In this document: positions 59,331 to 64,000 of the stretch, piece after piece | Layout of the letters: each line of letters begins with the position of its first letter | Position numbering within the stretch: the first letter of the stretch is position 1 | DNA from: Luscinia megarhynchos | Lineage: Eukaryota; Chordata; Aves; Passeriformes; Turdidae | Assembly (NCBI GenBank): GCA_034336665.1 | Contig: CM067570.1 | Location: 12,050,002-12,114,001, forward strand | Length of the DNA: 64,000 nucleotides | Direction: 5' to 3' | Notes under the pieces: model-generated | The model's input: only the letters and a program-made list of their open reading frames with translations | The model's database searches: none | Told to the model about the DNA's origin: nothing | Translations under genes and position numbers: made by a program

Positions 59331-62300
59331 TTCCTGCTTTATGCTGACCAAATAATGGAAAGTATCTAGCATTCATTTAAGTTGATACGTAAACATTGAT
59401 TTATTTCACTTTGCAGTCACCAGGTGCAAGATTTCTAGCCAGGCAACGTCCTCTTTAATGATTCCAGGCTTTATCAAAGCCTTTTGTTTTATTTCTAAGT
59501 TTATTTAATAACAATTATATATAAATTCACCACATTCATTCTACTTAAGGAAGATAACATACTCCTGAAAAGTATGGCCACTTACTAAACTTTTCCTAGA
59601 ACTTCACTGAAAAAGAGGGATAGCACATCTTTACTGCTGACCAAGTGGGACAGTTACTGTGACAGTACATGTAACTACAGCCACCGGTTCTTCATTTCTA
59701 CTACCTTCCCAGACAGTCTGGAAACAGAGCACTGGATACAAGGAGATACTGGCTTTGGAAGTTAGGAGGCTGAAGTTCCCAAAAACTCTGCAACTTTTCT
59801 CTGCTGGTGCATAACCAGACTGTGCTCTCTTTAGACTGGTTCCTGCATGGGGCTGGCAGCTCCCAGACTCCAAACTCGCCTGCTCCTGGGTCAGGGAATC
59901 CTGCATCCTTCCTTACAGCCTAGCCCTGAGCAGTCTCCACACTTCCTGTATGAAAACAGTGCACAAGTTCAGCTGATCTGCAGCTGCTTCTATACATTCC
60001 TCCAAGATCTCTACTATCTCTGTAGCTCCTTGAGCAAATCCCTCATCAATGCCAGAAGTACAGAACAGGAAAATCCTACTTCACTTCTGAAAGCCACAAA
60101 GAGAAACATACTCATGTTCTCCTCAAAACATCCCTTATCTCACCTGCATTTCAATGAATAAGCTACTCTTAGATCCTCCTTTTCCACATCTTCAATCCTC
60201 AATTATAGGAAGAGCCAAATCTAACAAAAAAGTGCATTAGTTCTTAATGTATATATGACAGTTTCTGAAAATTTTGGGCCCAAAGTTCAACAACTGACAG
60301 AAAAGAAGTTGAATTTAACCCCTCTCCTCCACCATCAGCTATACATGAGCTAGTAGCAGAGAACTAATTTAATATTCTAGCCACTTACTCAGATACATTT
60401 CTAAGATTGTTAATGCATCTCATGAACATGAGGATTTAATGGGATTGGCTGTGGATTTCAGTGTAGTCTTGATGTCTAAATTAATAAGCATTCTCAGTTA
60501 AAAAAATTACTCAAGGATTTTACTTAAACTAAGACCTCCTTGAATGCTTTTTATATACTTTTCTGAAAAGGGGTTTCAAACTTGAACAACTGCTGTGTGA
60601 TATCAAGCAAGATCTTCACTGTTATTATCACATAATTACCGATAGAGACAAAGGTTAAAGATGAAACACCTTGCACTGTAACTCCCAGATTTTCATACTA
60701 ACACAAAAATAATAATTAGTGTTCAGTCACTCTACATAGGATGTGTTAGAGAAAGCTGAAGGCCATACACCAGAACACAGCACATCAGTGAGATAGTACT
60801 ACAGCTTGCTACTGTTTTCTCTGAAAAATAAACTATTTTGACAATTTGACAATTCCCTCCCTTGCTCCTCCCTGCCCCCAAGAAGAAGGCCACAGCTAAA
60901 AGAGAAGCCTATTATAAATGACACTTCTATCTAATTAAATGTCAATACTCATTATGCTTGAACTGCATGCACCACACTCACAAAAAAGCCTCTCAAATTC
61001 AGCTGATCCCTTTCTCTGCTTTGAGTCTGAAGTAGGACAGTACAGGAAGATCGGTATCTGATCTGCTTTACTCCTGTATACAACATTTCAGGAAATACAT
61101 AACAGCAAGATAAAATTCATCAGTTTGAGATTAAAACAGCTACTGACACTTTAAGAGCAATATTAATAATAAAAAGTTCTTAGAAACCGTGCCATCAACA
61201 CTGACAATTGTTTTGAACCTAAACCCTTTATGTCCTCCCTTTCTGTGCTCAGTCATGTTTCACATGCAGACAATAACCTTTCCATCTTCACTGCTCAGGA
61301 CTCCAGATGAGATAACCGACTGAGAAGATATTAAAATTTCTTTGGCATGGAAAAAAGGGAAGTTTTATAGAATAAGTCACACATACATTTGAACAAGATG
61401 TGTGAAGAACCTCACATGAGGTTTCAGCGATTACTTGGAGCAAAACTGTAGAAAATGTCTCTATAATATGCAATACACCCATACACACCTTAAGAACCAG
61501 AAAGAACAGCACACCTATCCCCCTATGAAAGCAATGGACTACAGTTGATCTTCACCTGAGCACAGCGTGATTGCTTTACAGAATGGTTTAGGGAAGCCAT
61601 ACCTTGGTGAAGAAACAGAGAGAAGGCAGCTGAGGCTAGAAATTACTTTAAATAACAATACTGGTATAATGTAAGGCCTGTTATATGAAAACACAAGTTG
61701 ATGAAAAGCACCAGCAAGAGCAGTGCCAGCTTGTGAGGCAGCAAGGCCACAGAGAGGGAAGAGGCCCCAGGGCAGAGCTGTGGCCACGGCCCCACTTAGG
61801 CCACTCCAGCCAGGCCAGGCAGCAAACATGCACAGGCACCATGGCAGCAGCAGCTCAGGCTCCTGCATGATCCACTGAAAATGGAAATGGCCAAGCTAGC
61901 ACAGAAAAAAATCAAATCTAACTTTATTTTTTTAAAAAGGCAACTAATCCCAGTGGAAGGGCAGATAGCTGAAGCAGTCAGTAAAGGGTATGTCTGCCAA
62001 GAAAAACAAGAACAGGAAGAGGAGCACTGTTTAAATATCACTAAATGGTGACTTCAACTATCCTCCTATATTAAAAAAATATAAATTGAACAAATATGCA
62101 AATGCATTCATAAGACATAAAACCTCCTTGCTTCCTAGCATGCAGCTATCAGTTCATGGTATCTGGAGGTGTTTATCATATGTTAAGATTACTAGGAATA
62201 AATAGAAAAGTTTTCCAAGTGAGTTCCACCTCTATTATTTTAAACTCAACTCTATCCATAACCTGTTCTTGTTTGAAAATAGCATTAAAAATGGTAATCC

Positions 62301-64000
62301 ATGACTTCACACAGATGAATACTACATCTATCTCTTCCCATTCGTGGAACAGGATCTTATTCTTGCTTTTATGACTCAATCCTATAATAAGATCTAATAA
62401 ATGAAGCCCTTAACGAAACATTACTAAAATATCTTGATAGAGACTTCTCAAAATAAATCCGCAGTACTTTTTAAAATCTGTTCTTAAACTAGGTTAAATA
62501 GATTTTAATAAATCTTTAATGAAAGGGAAATCTGGTCTGATACAACCCTAAGATCAGGAAGCCTAAATATTTACCTATCAAAAGAAGAAAGGGCTGAAAT
62601 CAGTGCTAGTTCAGGCAAAGTACAGAAGTACCAGGTGATAACAGATTAGTATTTAATACCTTGCTTAAGTGTGAGGGGGAAAGAACATACATCACCCATC
62701 TCAAATCCCCCACATCCAAATTTCTTCCTACAGTTTTCCTCAAAGGTATCAAGGCATAACTAAATTTGTTTCCCCTTTGCAATATGACTTAAAAAACATT
62801 TCTTCACCTACTAAAAAGACAATTTTACAGATCTCTACAGACCCAGTAGAAAACAAGAACTCCTCAGTATATAAAAGGAGTCTTTTAAATTTTTGAACTT
62901 TTAATGACAATGCACAACTGCCTGTAGCTAGAAGAACCAAGTGCAGTCCTTTCATGACACTAATTATTAACAGTTCTAAACTTAAGCACACATGCTGAAT
63001 AGAGGAAATGTAGCAAGTGAAAATTAGGTTTTGATTTCAGCTTTTCCATCAACAAATAAGAAGGGTTCTTTAGCACTATTTAAGAAATCAAAAAGAGAAG
63101 TTACATGCAAGTAACAACTGATGGTCCTCAACAGCTGCACACAATTAAGCAGATAAAACAGGTAAAACACCAAATGATGCAAAGTTACACATTCAAATTT
63201 GATGTGACCGTAAATGAACACAAGTACCACACCCTGTATGCTGTACAAGCCTTAATCACAATTATCTGAAAACAACACTGACAGAAAACATATGATGAAG
63301 AAAATCTGTGGGCCACTTGAGCACCCACGGATCAATACTGCTGCATGCTGAAGGACCTGTGAGTCCAGAGCAGCCAGTGGAACTGGCAGCTGTAGTTCCA
63401 GCCATGTTGTGAAGTCTTTGAAGTTAAAGGCAGTCTGAACTGAAAACAAACAAGCAAATTTCAGAAAAAACTTTTATTCTACTCATAGCCAATTTCAAGC
63501 TGAATTTTGGCTGGCACTAAAACTGAGGTATTAGACAGGGGGAGGAAAAGTTGTCTGTGTATATTTTGTTCAGAGTTGTTAAACCTAAGCCAATTATCTT
63601 CAATAGATTTAAACACAGCAGATGCTAATTCTATGGCTCAGTACAATCAACTGGACAGTTTCCATCAAAATTAGTTTTTAATCAGAAACACCACTTCCAT
63701 AAAATAGAAATTTTCACATGGAAAATTTCAGTTTTGCCAAAACCCACCGATCCACAGGAAACATTGAAATAATGCCGATTTGGCTACCTGCCTGGAAAAC
63801 GCTTGTCAACTCCACTTCTTCCTTCAGCAGAAAACAAACCAAGGGATGTCTTCTGGCAGAGCTGCCCAGAAAAATGACCTCACTCCATCCGTGCCCCTGG
63901 CTTTCAGCCACCCTGCCTTGTACTCTGGGCACTTGGCCTCTCCACAGTGCAGTGGCTGTGGGCTGTGAAAGGCAGCAGCTCACATTTTGGTCGGTCATGG

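Larger units (their letters stand above)
55104..64000 (-). other. Sequence 5' of PTPN4 C1 (presumed intron 1, partial)
   Basis: C1 begins at a splice acceptor, so at least the proximal part is intronic. Through 64000 I see no CpG-dense island, TATA-plus-exon arrangement or donor-flanked GC-rich first exon. The promoter and non-coding exon 1 are therefore probably to the right of the window. A short CR1 tail, A- and T-runs and a few GC-richer patches are the only structure noticed. Confidence 0.75.

Noticed and set aside
1..64000. A novel multi-gene system, an endogenous viral insertion or a structured RNA gene
   Set aside because: Beyond PTPN4 exons, CR1 fragments and simple repeats I saw no paired LTRs, no polymerase, capsid or envelope frames, no tRNA- or rRNA-like sequence and no gene cluster.

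Overview
This is an AT-rich vertebrate genomic window, most likely from a bird. The evidence is several diverged CR1 LINE fragments, including the CR1 3'-end signature with ATTCTATG-like repeats, in an otherwise repeat-poor sequence. I cannot name the species; another sauropsid is possible but less likely given the low repeat load.

One gene explains all the coding sequence I can support: PTPN4 (PTP-MEG1, the FERM-PDZ protein tyrosine phosphatase), on the minus strand. Twenty-two coding exons, here numbered C1 to C22, run from the start codon at 55086 down to 1225. They join without a frameshift into 763 codons, every intron is GT-AG, and every boundary phase matches. In protein order they encode the three-lobed FERM domain (C1-C11, about residues 29-312), the FERM-adjacent region and a Ser/Pro-rich linker (C11-C15), the PDZ domain (C16-C18) and the N-terminal third of the tyrosine phosphatase domain (C19-C22, with the KNRY loop, the DYINANYIN motif and the DFWQMTWEQ motif). 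The WPD loop, the HCSAGIGRTG phosphate-binding loop and the C-terminus lie beyond the left edge. The untranslated first exon and promoter are not recognisable in the 8.9 kb upstream of C1 and probably lie beyond the right edge.

Layout on the + strand: 1-6500 holds the dense 3' half (PTP and PDZ exons C22-C16); 9.2-15.3 kb holds linker exons C15-C13; 15.3-37 kb has large introns around C12, C11 and C10, with most of the CR1 fragments; 37-48.5 kb holds FERM exons C9-C2; 48.5-55.1 kb is a 6.4 kb intron and start-codon exon C1; 55.1-64 kb is 5' intronic or upstream sequence with no supported gene.

I found no bacterial-type system, CRISPR array, structured RNA gene, viral insertion or second protein-coding gene. 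The observations worth a second look concern splicing (very small introns beside symmetric exons, decoy donor sites inside exons), a three-residue insertion in the linker relative to human PTPN4, the arrangement of CR1 fragments, and a few GC-richer or ORF-rich intronic patches of unknown nature.
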